A DNA stretch of 64,000 nt from Bifidobacterium crudilactis (lineage in GTDB: Bacteria; Actinomycetota; Actinomycetes; Actinomycetales; Bifidobacteriaceae): the NCBI RefSeq assembly GCF_000738005.1, contig NZ_JHAL01000002.1, positions 1,300,634 through 1,364,633 of the forward strand. Direction: 5' to 3'. How positions within the stretch are numbered: the first letter of the stretch is position 1; the number at the start of each line of letters is the position of its first letter. The position numbers and the translations under genes are program-made. The notes under the pieces are model-generated. The model saw only the letters and a list, made by a program, of their open reading frames with translations, was not told the DNA's origin and searched no databases. This document shows positions 42,652-51,172 of the stretch, piece after piece.

Positions 42652-45075
42652 CTATTCATCATCGAAAATGCCGGTCATTTCTGAGTCCAAATCCACACCA
42701 TATTCTTCGTTGTAATACTGCTTGTTCAACAGCAGTATGCCAAATTCTGAATCAATGACGCTTATCGCACGCGTCCCCGACAGCTTCTTGATCTCATAGT
42801 CGAATAAGGAAACCGAATAGTCCTGCAACCGGTGCAGCAGTCTAATCACCGTGCCCATATTGTTGCGTTTGTTCTTCTCTTCTTTGAATTTTTCCAGAAG
42901 CGCTATTGAATCCCCGTACTCGACGATAACATCTTGCGCGAGATGAGGTATCACGTGGAATTGATCACTTGCCGTTTTGAATGCTTGAGCAAGCTTATGG
43001 CCATATTTCTCAGAAGTGCGATCATTAAATCTTCTTCTGTCATAACTATTTGTGGATAACATTTCATAAACACTGCTGTCAGGAGCCTTGGTTTGGTAAT
43101 CCATCCTCTTTTGCATTACCGAAGATGCAAAATAGTGTTCGTAAAATTCATGCAGCATATCATCCGATAACAAATCTCTGTCCGGATAATCACGCATGAG
43201 GCGACTCGTTATCTCTTTGCCGTGCTTGATATCTGAGAGCACTTCCAAACCTCGTTCATTCTTGATCGAGACGACGTAGACATCTTTGGGTTCTCGGGAT
43301 TCTCCATTGCGATTACATCTGCCCGCCGATTGCAGAATGCTGTCAAGACCCGCCGTGGCTCTGATCACACATGCAAAAGATATATCTACTCCAGCTTCTA
43401 TCAACTGGGTACTTACACAGATGATAGGTTTCTTTTCATCCAATGCATCCACGACAGTTTGCAGTGCTTCAGATCTGTGTATGCCACACATCGATGTACT
43501 TAAATGCACCAGAGCGAATGTATTATCGACACTGAGCTGCTTCAGATACTGGTACAGCTTCCTAGCCTCTGATTTTAGATTGACGATAGCGAGACAGTTA
43601 CCATTTTCTTGAGCTTTGTCCAGCACGAAACCCGCCAGTTCATCAAGGTTTTGCTCTTGCTCCACTGGGACAATATTGGTTCTTTTTAAAGCAGCGGCAT
43701 ATTTTTCCGAATCTTCGATAATGTCGGGGTTTTCTGACAACAACAGGTTGGAACGTCCAATTCTTTCGAGCTGTGGCACAGTCGCCGAACAGAGCAGTAC
43801 TGTGCAGTTCAGTATTGTTGACAGGAAGCTCACAACCTCATTGAACAGGTTGATTGCATTGACTGGAATGGACTGTATTTCATCAAATACGATGACACTA
43901 TTGGCCATATTATGGAATTTTCGGAGTTTTGTACCATGAGATGAGATCACTGTCTCTAGAAACTGCACCATCGTTGTCACGATAATAGGACTGTCCCAGC
44001 GTTCAGCGGCCAGTTTCTGACGATTCACCTTCGAGCCGTCTATTTCATCTTTATCATCGCCACCATCATCGTCCCTATCTTGTCCCATTGAACCCATGAC
44101 GCTCGAATAATGCTCCAGGATGATGTCACTGTCCTTGGAAAGGTCAAGAATTTCTCGAAAAGACTTGGTGGTTTGGCTGGTTATCGTCAAATATGGGATG
44201 ACATAGATGATACGGTTCTTCTTCGTTTGCACCACATGGTGGAGTGCAAAACGCAAGGAGGCCAAAGTCTTTCCACCACCTGTAGGCACTGCCAACTTGT
44301 ATATACCAGTAGGTCTGCTACTGGCACTCCTACACGTCTCCGATATTTCAAACCGTAACTGATTAATTGACGTCGTATTATCAAAATCACTGATATTTTT
44401 CTCAAAGCAATCGACCAGCCGACGCCAGTCAGGCTTACATGGAGCAAACTGTTGTTGGGAACCGAAATACCCGGCATCCAAGCGGTCTGCATCTATAAGC
44501 CGCGAAAAAATATATTTTACATACTGACCAAGCGCGAAATCGCAAGACGGTCGTTTGGCATACCCTGCGCGCCTCAGTGAATCCAGCAAAGCAACGCTTT
44601 CTGAAACACTTCGTCTGAAACGAGCGTCCGTGTCCAAATCAAGACGAGGCAGATTCTCCTTTACCTCTTGATAATGGTATTTCTCCTGCGATTTGTTCGT
44701 TTCGGACATCTTATCGAAAAATGACGAGTCGCCACTCGGTAATATGCAATCTGGGAGATCACCATGATGGCTGGCAATAACAAGTTCCAAAACCTCCTGA
44801 GTGAACCGCTCTATCAAATGAGAGGTCTGAATCTCAGAAATTGTAAAAGCCCCTTGATAAGCGTGAATTACCGTTCCTCGTTTAGCGTTATCGTCAAATA
44901 GATACTTCTGGAAATCACGCTTTGCTTTTCCGCCATCATGATGGATTCCGGCAGCCTCGGAAGTCTCAACGAATTCATCTTCAAATTCTCCCGCAATGTG
45001 CGCGGTGTTGTGCAGGTGATCGAACAAAGTCTGGACTGCCCCTGCGTCATTCTTCCGAGCATACAGCTGTGACAT
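42652..45075 (-). CDS. cas3: Cas3 helicase-nuclease (subtype I-C)
   Basis: The target-degrading nuclease-helicase, about 807 residues. An N-terminal HD domain has EAAGIHHDGGKAKRDFQKYL near residue 43 with later His residues (ASHHGD near 103). The helicase core shows VPTGGGKTLASLRFALHH near 265, the DExH-type box VIVFDEIQSIPVNA near 395, LLCSATVP, LIEAGVDISF near 565 and QSAGRCNRNG near 585. GGAGG lies 6 bases before ATG 45075; the ATG two codons upstream abuts the site, so 45075 is preferred. It is the first gene of the cas operon. Confidence 0.94.
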   Translation of the reverse strand: MSQLYARKNDAGAVQTLFDHLHNTAHIAGEFEDEFVETSEAAGIHHDGGKAKRDFQKYLFDDNAKRGTVIHAYQGAFTISEIQTSHLIERFTQEVLELVIASHHGDLPDCILPSGDSSFFDKMSETNKSQEKYHYQEVKENLPRLDLDTDARFRRSVSESVALLDSLRRAGYAKRPSCDFALGQYVKYIFSRLIDADRLDAGYFGSQQQFAPCKPDWRRLVDCFEKNISDFDNTTSINQLRFEISETCRSASSRPTGIYKLAVPTGGGKTLASLRFALHHVVQTKKNRIIYVIPYLTITSQTTKSFREILDLSKDSDIILEHYSSVMGSMGQDRDDDGGDDKDEIDGSKVNRQKLAAERWDSPIIVTTMVQFLETVISSHGTKLRKFHNMANSVIVFDEIQSIPVNAINLFNEVVSFLSTILNCTVLLCSATVPQLERIGRSNLLLSENPDIIEDSEKYAAALKRTNIVPVEQEQNLDELAGFVLDKAQENGNCLAIVNLKSEARKLYQYLKQLSVDNTFALVHLSTSMCGIHRSEALQTVVDALDEKKPIICVSTQLIEAGVDISFACVIRATAGLDSILQSAGRCNRNGESREPKDVYVVSIKNERGLEVLSDIKHGKEITSRLMRDYPDRDLLSDDMLHEFYEHYFASSVMQKRMDYQTKAPDSSVYEMLSTNSYDRRRFNDRTSEKYGHKLAQAFKTASDQFHVIPHLAQDVIVEYGDSIALLEKFKEEKNKRNNMGTVIRLLHRLQDYSVSLFDYEIKKLSGTRAISVIDSEFGILLLNKQYYNEEYGVDLDSEMTGIFDDE

Positions 45076-45085
45076 GGCCATCCTC

Positions 45086-46007
45086 CATTGTGGTGACTGA
45101 TTCGCATCAATCGTTTAACGGACCAACTGAAAAGCATCATACTCTCCGTATATATCTGCATTACCGTGACCAGAATATCGACAATGGTGCAGCAGTATTC
45201 TGCTAAGTAGAACGTTCTTCTACGCAGAAAAAATGCTAGAGCCTTTCTGCACGCCGTCATTATTACTCACAGCGGACACCCTAGTGTCCGAATCTTCTCC
45301 ATGCCCCATATACAAGATTGCCATCGTCTATTGGCGTGTGCGCTAGCGACTTTTCGCGATTGGATATCTACCCCACCCTCATCTTCGCAATCACCAGACT
45401 TGGAACTCTTTCTCTCATCGGGATAGAACAGAGTGAATATCACGACCGAAACCGCCATGCACACCACACGATAAAAGACATTGATTCCGCCTGCATACGT
45501 CCCATTCGCAACTGCAAAAGGTGAATTACTATCAGCGGCAACAATGCGACAAGCGAAAGCCTCGCAAACACCAAATATTCAAAGCAATCGGAGAAACTGC
45601 CGACGCACCCATCAATGCGCAGAGCCGCCACAGCACAATGCTGTCAATGAATGCTGAAATCACTGCGGGGAATGTCGCAAAACCGTATGGACCGCTGACG
45701 GTTCAATGGGTTAGTCTCACAATCAGAGCAGAGGCTTTCGAGAGGAACATAAATAAATATTGACTGTATATTGTTCATACTGCATTATGTCATCGCATCA
45801 GAAGTACTTCGATTCTGCACGTATGGAGAGTACACATTCGCCTACATGAGGAACTCAATTTTCGGCGTGTCATGCATGTATTTGTCCACTCTGAGAGTGA
45901 AGAACCGAATCATTTTCTCGAGTGCCGTGCGAAGGAAGCCTAGCAGGGCACACTGCACGCTTGAATATCATCAACCGTCCAATTCCCACACCACTTGCAT
46001 TACACAG
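45086..46007. other. Long intergenic region with possible decayed membrane-protein gene
   Basis: About 920 bases between cas3 and ileS with no intact gene. On the minus strand, hydrophobic stretches from about 45700 to 45270 appear in more than one frame: GPYGFATFPAVISAFIDS, LSLVALLPLIVIH, then ANGTYAGGINVFYR and VVCMAVSVVIFTLFYPDERK. They look like pieces of one membrane protein broken by frameshifts and stops. The family is not recognised. The region is AT-rich like the cas genes. The cas promoter should lie near 45080-45200. Confidence 0.35.
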
Positions 46008-46037
46008 AAAGCGCCCTTCAACTTACAAGGGCGCTTT
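46008..46037 (-). terminator. Intrinsic terminator of ileS
   Basis: AAAGCGCCCTT at 46008-46018 and its exact complement at 46027-46037 form an 11-base stem with an 8-base loop. In the minus-strand sense it is followed by TTT-rich sequence, 30 bases past the ileS stop. Confidence 0.75.
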
Positions 46038-46066
46038 CCTCTTTCGCAAACTCTTCAGCCGATGAG

Positions 46067-49000
46067 CTAAGCCTTCGTGACGACCACGCTCAACTCCTGC
46101 GCGGCCTCGTCACTCTCGACTGCGACTTCCGTGGCCAGGGTCTCCCCTGCGATCAGTTCCTTGAACTGCTCGATCTTGCTCACATCAGCTGCGGGCACGT
46201 TAAGCTTCAAGGTGATGCGGTCCGCGATATCCAGTCCCGCATCCTTACGTGCGTCCTGCACCACGCGGATGGCATCGCGGGCGTAGCCTTCGGCCAGCAG
46301 GTCGTCGTTCAGCTCGGTGTCGAGAATCACGAAACCGCCGTAAGCCAACGAAGCCGAGACGGAATTGGCGGCCAACTCCGCGTCGCGCTCCTTGACGCTG
46401 TTATTGAGCTCATACTCCGACGACTCCAGAGCAATCTCACCCGACGGAGTCTCGACCAGCACCGTACCGGCACCGTCAACATGCCAGGCACCGGTCTTGG
46501 AAGCCTTGATGGCGAACTGCACCTGCTTGCCGAGACGCGGTCCTGCCGCACGGGCATTGACTCTCAGTTCGTGAACGATGTCCAAGCCCTGTTCGGAAGC
46601 GTTCTCGATTGTGGAGAACGCCACATCCTTAACGTTGAGTTCGGACTCCAGCAGCGCGGTATACGGCTCGATGGCTTCCACGTCTTCGACGATCACCGTG
46701 AGCTTGCTGAGCGGCTGGCGCACACGAATCTGTTCGGCCTTACGCAGCGACAGCGTTCCGGAAACGATTTCGCGCACCTGCTCCATGGCCGACACCAATG
46801 ACGGGTCGTCACGCAAGACTTGTCCCAGCTCGGTTTCGGCACCGGTCTTGGCGTCCGTGGTGTACGGCCAATCCGCAAGATGCACGGATTCACCGCCGGT
46901 CAGACCACGCCAGATTTCCTCGGCTTCCATAGGCGCGAGCGAGGCAATGGTACGCATGAAGACCTCCAACACCGTGTAGAGGGTGTTGAATGCCTGCTCG
47001 TCTTCCTTCCAGAAACGGTCACGGGTATTGCGGATGTACCAGTTGGTCAGCACATCGATGAAGTCGCTCGCCGCTTCGCAGGCATCGGCAATCGCAAAGG
47101 CGTCAAGTGACTGCTGGGCCTTATCCACCAAGCGACGCGTCCTGGCCAGCAGATAGCGGTCCATCTCGGGCAGGCCGTCGATTTCTTCCGGTTTCAGGCA
47201 TCGCGCATCGTAGCCCTTGCCATTGTTCGCGGCATTCGCATACAGCGTGAAGAAATAGTACGAACTCCACACCGGCAGCATCACCTGACGCACCGTGTTG
47301 CGGATGCCCTCCGCCGTGACGATCAGATTGCCGCCACGCAGAATCGGCGAACTCATCAGGAACCAGCGCATCGCATCGGAGCCATACTTGTCGAATACAC
47401 CATTCACATCAGGATAGTTGCGCAGATGCTTGCTCATCTTCTGACCGTCGGAGCCGAGCACGATGCCGTGGCAGATGACGTTCTTGAAGGCGGGCTTATC
47501 GAACAGCGCGGTCGCCATCACATGCAGCAGATAGAACCAGCCGCGGGTCTGACCGATGTATTCCACGATGTAATCGCAGGGGAAGTGCTGTTCGAAGTAT
47601 TCCTTGTTCTCGAAGGGATAATGGAACTGCGCGAAGGGCATCGAACCGGAATCGAACCAGCAGTCGAGCACATCGCTGATGCGGTGCATCTGGGACCTGC
47701 CGGTCGGATCATCGGGATTCGGCCGCGTGAGGTTGTCAATCCAGGGACGGTGCAGATTCACCTCACCCTTGTCGTCAACCGGATAGCTGCCGAAGTCGGC
47801 CTTCAGCTCATCCAGCGAGCCATAGACATCCACGCGCGGATACTTCGGGTCGTCGGACACCCACACCGGAATAGGCGAACCCCAGAAACGATTGCGGCTG
47901 ATTGACCAGTCGCGGGCATTCGCCAGCCACTTGCCGAACTGTCCGTCCTTCACATTCTCGGGAATCCAGTTGATCTCCTGATTGTGGGCCAGCAGCCTGT
48001 CCTTGAACTTGGTCACGCTGACGAACCAGCTCGAAACGGGCTTGTATATCAGCGGTGAACCGCAACGCCAGCAATGCGGATAGCTGTGCACGTAGCTCTT
48101 CTCCTGGAAGAGGATGGCTTTGCGATCCGCAGGAATATCAGCCAGAGGACCGTCGCCGGCACGCAGATTGCGGATGATGGGCATATTCGCGTCAAAAGCC
48201 TGCATGCCTTCGTAATCCGGGCATTGCGAGGTGAACACCGCACCGTCATCGAGTACATCGACACTGCGGATGCCCTTGGCGTTCAACGTGTTCATATCGT
48301 CCTCGCCGTAGGGAGCCTGGTGAACCAAACCGGTTCCCTCCACGGTGTCGACGTAGTCGGCGGTGAAAATCTGGTAGGCATTCGCGCCTGGCATGCCGCC
48401 TTCGGCCAGCGACTTCTCGTCCGAGAAATACGGGAACACCGGCCAATAGCGCCAGCCTTCCATCTCGGCACCTTTGAGAGTACGGACAACCGTATAGTCC
48501 TCGCCCAGCTCCTTCGCGAAATCCTCGACGCGCGGTGAGGCGATATAGAATTTCTTGCCTGCATTCGGCCCGTTCACGGCTTCGACTTCGCTGTACTCGA
48601 TGTCCGCACCGACGACGATGGCGAAGTTGGTCGGCACGGTCCAAGGCGTGGTGGTCCAGAAAACCGCATAGGCGTCGTCTTCGTCCTTCAGACGCACGGC
48701 CACGGAAACCGTGGTGTCCTGACGGTCCTGATACACGTCGGCATCCATGCGCAGCTCATGGTTGCTCAGAGGCGTCTGGTCCTTCCAGCAATACGGCAGC
48801 ACACGATATCCCTGATAGGCCAGACCCTTGTCATACAACTGCTTGAACGCCCAGATGACGGACTCCATGTACGGCACGTTGAGGGTCTTGTACCCATGCT
48901 CGAAATCGACCCAGCGGGCCTGACGATGAACATAGTCCTTCCACTCCTCCGTGTACTTCAACACGGAGGTACGGCATGCGTCGTTGAACTTCGCTATGCC

Positions 49001-49414
49001 CATCTTTTCGATTTCATCGACGCTTTCGATGCCGAGCTCACGCTGCGCCTCAAGCTCTGCGGGCAGGCCGTGCGTATCCCAGCCGAAGACCCGGTTGACC
49101 TTGTGCCCCTTCATCGTCTGATAGCGGGGAATCACGTCCTTGGCATAACCGGTCAGCAAATGACCATAGTGAGGGAGCCCGTTGGCGAACGGGGGGCCGT
49201 CGAAGAACACGAACTCGTTATTGTAATGTTCGCCGGAATCATGCTCGTCAATGGACTTCTGGAAGGTATCATCCCTGTCCCAGTATTTGAGGGTGTCCAC
49301 TTCCATCTGAGGGAAGTCGGGATTTGGCGTAACAGCCTGAGCTTTCGCATCCGTTGAAGCTTTCGGATACACATTGCTCTGATTCATACCCTGGGAAGCT
49401 GTGGTATCACTCAC
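46067..49414 (-). CDS. ileS: Isoleucyl-tRNA synthetase
   Basis: Charges tRNA-Ile. The class I signature is PFANGLPHYGHLLTG (HxGH) near residue 75 and KMSKHLRNYPDVNG near 655; an editing domain lies between, and the anticodon-binding part follows. The length (about 1115 residues) and the C-terminal extension fit the eukaryote-like IleS2 group, which in bifidobacteria gives natural mupirocin tolerance. The frame is open to 49453, but GAGGAG at 49421-49426 is 6 bases from GTG 49414, so that start is chosen. A T-box leader precedes it, and that SD is part of its switch. A terminator follows at 46008-46037. Confidence 0.95.
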   Translation of the reverse strand: MSDTTASQGMNQSNVYPKASTDAKAQAVTPNPDFPQMEVDTLKYWDRDDTFQKSIDEHDSGEHYNNEFVFFDGPPFANGLPHYGHLLTGYAKDVIPRYQTMKGHKVNRVFGWDTHGLPAELEAQRELGIESVDEIEKMGIAKFNDACRTSVLKYTEEWKDYVHRQARWVDFEHGYKTLNVPYMESVIWAFKQLYDKGLAYQGYRVLPYCWKDQTPLSNHELRMDADVYQDRQDTTVSVAVRLKDEDDAYAVFWTTTPWTVPTNFAIVVGADIEYSEVEAVNGPNAGKKFYIASPRVEDFAKELGEDYTVVRTLKGAEMEGWRYWPVFPYFSDEKSLAEGGMPGANAYQIFTADYVDTVEGTGLVHQAPYGEDDMNTLNAKGIRSVDVLDDGAVFTSQCPDYEGMQAFDANMPIIRNLRAGDGPLADIPADRKAILFQEKSYVHSYPHCWRCGSPLIYKPVSSWFVSVTKFKDRLLAHNQEINWIPENVKDGQFGKWLANARDWSISRNRFWGSPIPVWVSDDPKYPRVDVYGSLDELKADFGSYPVDDKGEVNLHRPWIDNLTRPNPDDPTGRSQMHRISDVLDCWFDSGSMPFAQFHYPFENKEYFEQHFPCDYIVEYIGQTRGWFYLLHVMATALFDKPAFKNVICHGIVLGSDGQKMSKHLRNYPDVNGVFDKYGSDAMRWFLMSSPILRGGNLIVTAEGIRNTVRQVMLPVWSSYYFFTLYANAANNGKGYDARCLKPEEIDGLPEMDRYLLARTRRLVDKAQQSLDAFAIADACEAASDFIDVLTNWYIRNTRDRFWKEDEQAFNTLYTVLEVFMRTIASLAPMEAEEIWRGLTGGESVHLADWPYTTDAKTGAETELGQVLRDDPSLVSAMEQVREIVSGTLSLRKAEQIRVRQPLSKLTVIVEDVEAIEPYTALLESELNVKDVAFSTIENASEQGLDIVHELRVNARAAGPRLGKQVQFAIKASKTGAWHVDGAGTVLVETPSGEIALESSEYELNNSVKERDAELAANSVSASLAYGGFVILDTELNDDLLAEGYARDAIRVVQDARKDAGLDIADRITLKLNVPAADVSKIEQFKELIAGETLATEVAVESDEAAQELSVVVTKA

Positions 49415-49420
49415 TGCAAT

Positions 49421-49690
49421 CTCCTCGTTCGTCGCTTCTGTAACAACAGTCACTTGACGAGGACGATGCTCCGCACCTTGTGGTGCGATTCACCGCGGTA
49501 CCACCCCGCTTGCCCCGTGAGATGCACATGTGCATGCGCCCGAAGCCGCTTGAGACAGGCTATCTCGGGCCCACCCGCCGGTTCTACTGGGAATCGGCCA
49601 CAAGCCTGGGCTTGACCACCGACACCGTTCTTCCGAAGACTCCCCGCTGATAACGGATCATCGCCACAACGAAGCCAATCATAACACCCG
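49421..49690 (-). promoter_or_regulatory. T-box riboswitch of ileS
   Basis: The minus strand carries the T-box core GCGGGGTGGTACCGCGGTG at 49491-49509, which binds the 3' end of uncharged tRNA. Upstream lies a stem-I-like region (about 49600-49690) with ATC codons, suitable as isoleucine specifier. No terminator hairpin with a T run is seen between the core and ileS. Instead TCCTCGT (49457-49463) can pair with ACGAGGA (49422-49428), which contains the SD of ileS. This fits a translation-controlling T-box, as in actinobacterial ileS leaders: uncharged tRNA would free the SD. The stem I limits are approximate. Confidence 0.85.
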
Positions 49691-49703
49691 GCTCCGCGCA
49701 GAG

Positions 49704-49774
49704 GATAACTGCACTAAAAGGACAGCTTTTCACCCAGAAATTCCACAAAAAGCTGTCCTTTTAGTGCAGTTATC
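49704..49774. terminator. Long palindrome of the GATAACTGCA family
   Basis: Arms of 27 bases at 49704-49730 and 49748-49774 are exact complements around a 17-base loop. Across these 27 bases they are identical to the arms at 11642-11712. It lies after the glutamate-cysteine ligase stop (minus) and before the ileS T-box, and would insulate ileS from upstream transcription. Confidence 0.78.
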
Positions 49775-49790
49775 TCTTCTTGCTGCTCGA

Positions 49791-51059
49791 TTACTCCTGG
49801 AAAACGTCCGGATGGGCCGGGTCACCGGGAATTTCGGGCATGATGCCTTCGAGTCCGAGGAATTCCTGCCAGAATCCGAGGGGCTGGCCGTATGGGCCGG
49901 CATTGCGCCCCTGGGCCTGCAGGTTCGCCTTGGCCTCCAGCACATCCTCTTCCGTCAGTCCGTCGAAATAGGCTTGAAGCCGCTCGAAACGTCGTTTGTC
50001 ATAGAACAGTTCTCCGATGATTTCGGTCAGCCGTTCCACACGTTCGATAGGCAGAGAATCCCAGTGCCGTAGTTCTATGAAGTTCTTCAAACGCACATCG
50101 TTGAAATGCGTGGACAGAATATGATTCATCTCGTATTCGTTGAGAGGACGGTCGGGATATATCTCGGAGGCGTTCTCATGCCATGCAATGACGTGAGGGT
50201 CGTCGACGGTGTCCCGCAATTCCGGCGTGTGCGTGAGGTCCGCGAACATCAAGGGTGTGCTCAGCACATCAACGGCATAATCCTCCCAACCGAAACGAGG
50301 ATTGAACAGTCCGGGGGTCAGACCGGTTCGCTGCGGGTCCATCCAGTCCCACATGCGCTGCCTCAACAGCGGGAAGGGATTGATGTCGCCCTCGCAGTAC
50401 GGTGAGTTGCGGAAGAACCAGGCCAGAATCGGCCCTATGGCGGAAGCGATACGCATTTTCGCGATGGCATCGCCTTCGTCGGTGAAATCTATGCTGACCT
50501 GTGTGGCCGAGGAACAGCGCATCATCATCGGCCCGCATTCGCCGATTCTGCCCAGATAGGCATTCATCGCCGTATACCGGCTTTTCGGATTCAAGGGCAC
50601 ATCGGCGAAAGATGAGACCGGCTGGTATCCGTATTCGACCAGCCGGAATCCCAATTCCTCGATGATGTCGTCAACTTCACGCCTGAACGCACGATAGACT
50701 GCGTTGATGTCGCGCGGGTCATGCAGAACATCCAAGGAGCACTCGAACTGACCGCCCGGTTCCAGGGAAATGGCCACACCCTTACGCGCCAGACCCACGA
50801 GATGCCCGTTCTCCCAGTATTCCTTATCGGCATCGTAGTACGGAGCCAAACGCTTCAACAGCGTTTCAATGCCATTGGGCTCAAAGTAGGTGACCGCCGT
50901 ATCCGAACCGTTGTGCACCGGAAGATGCTCGATTTCGATACCGAAGCCGAAGGGACCGTCCGGCTTCGCACCACTCTCGAAGAGTTTGACCAGACTCTCC
51001 ACATGCTTCGGGTTGGCCGTGGCGAGCATATGAGCGAAATTGACACGTGTGGTGTTCAT
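49791..51059 (-). CDS. Glutamate-cysteine ligase, plant/proteobacterial GCS2 type
   Basis: Joins glutamate and cysteine to gamma-glutamylcysteine with ATP. It shows GPFGFGIEIEHLPVHNGSD with the Glu ligands near residue 35, GVAISLEPGGQFECS near 92, MMRCSSATQVSIDF near 182 and YCEGDINPFP near 220. Length (422) fits the GCS2 family. The start at 51059 (MNTTRVNF) is preferred over an upstream open stretch that runs into the intergenic gap. A role in ergothioneine-like or glutathione-like thiol synthesis is possible; no glutathione synthetase is adjacent. Confidence 0.85.
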   Translation of the reverse strand: MNTTRVNFAHMLATANPKHVESLVKLFESGAKPDGPFGFGIEIEHLPVHNGSDTAVTYFEPNGIETLLKRLAPYYDADKEYWENGHLVGLARKGVAISLEPGGQFECSLDVLHDPRDINAVYRAFRREVDDIIEELGFRLVEYGYQPVSSFADVPLNPKSRYTAMNAYLGRIGECGPMMMRCSSATQVSIDFTDEGDAIAKMRIASAIGPILAWFFRNSPYCEGDINPFPLLRQRMWDWMDPQRTGLTPGLFNPRFGWEDYAVDVLSTPLMFADLTHTPELRDTVDDPHVIAWHENASEIYPDRPLNEYEMNHILSTHFNDVRLKNFIELRHWDSLPIERVERLTEIIGELFYDKRRFERLQAYFDGLTEEDVLEAKANLQAQGRNAGPYGQPLGFWQEFLGLEGIMPEIPGDPAHPDVFQE

Positions 51060-51172
51060 GCTCCGATGGTATTGCACGCGTCGGATGCAGCGCGCAGATA
51101 CCATGCAAATCACCTATACGAATAATCGATGACGAATTGCAGATTCGCGCGTCGGCATCGGATTCGCGACAC

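Noticed and set aside
34349..45081. Novel CRISPR subtype
   Set aside because: Gene content and order, repeat type and lack of Cas6 match standard subtype I-C.
45521..45763. Plus-strand 80-residue frame between cas3 and ileS
   Set aside because: No binding site or family; it is antisense to the membrane-protein remnant.
49414..49453. Longer GTG start of ileS at 49453
   Set aside because: It has no binding site, and the 49414 GTG has GAGGAG at ideal spacing that pairs in the T-box switch.
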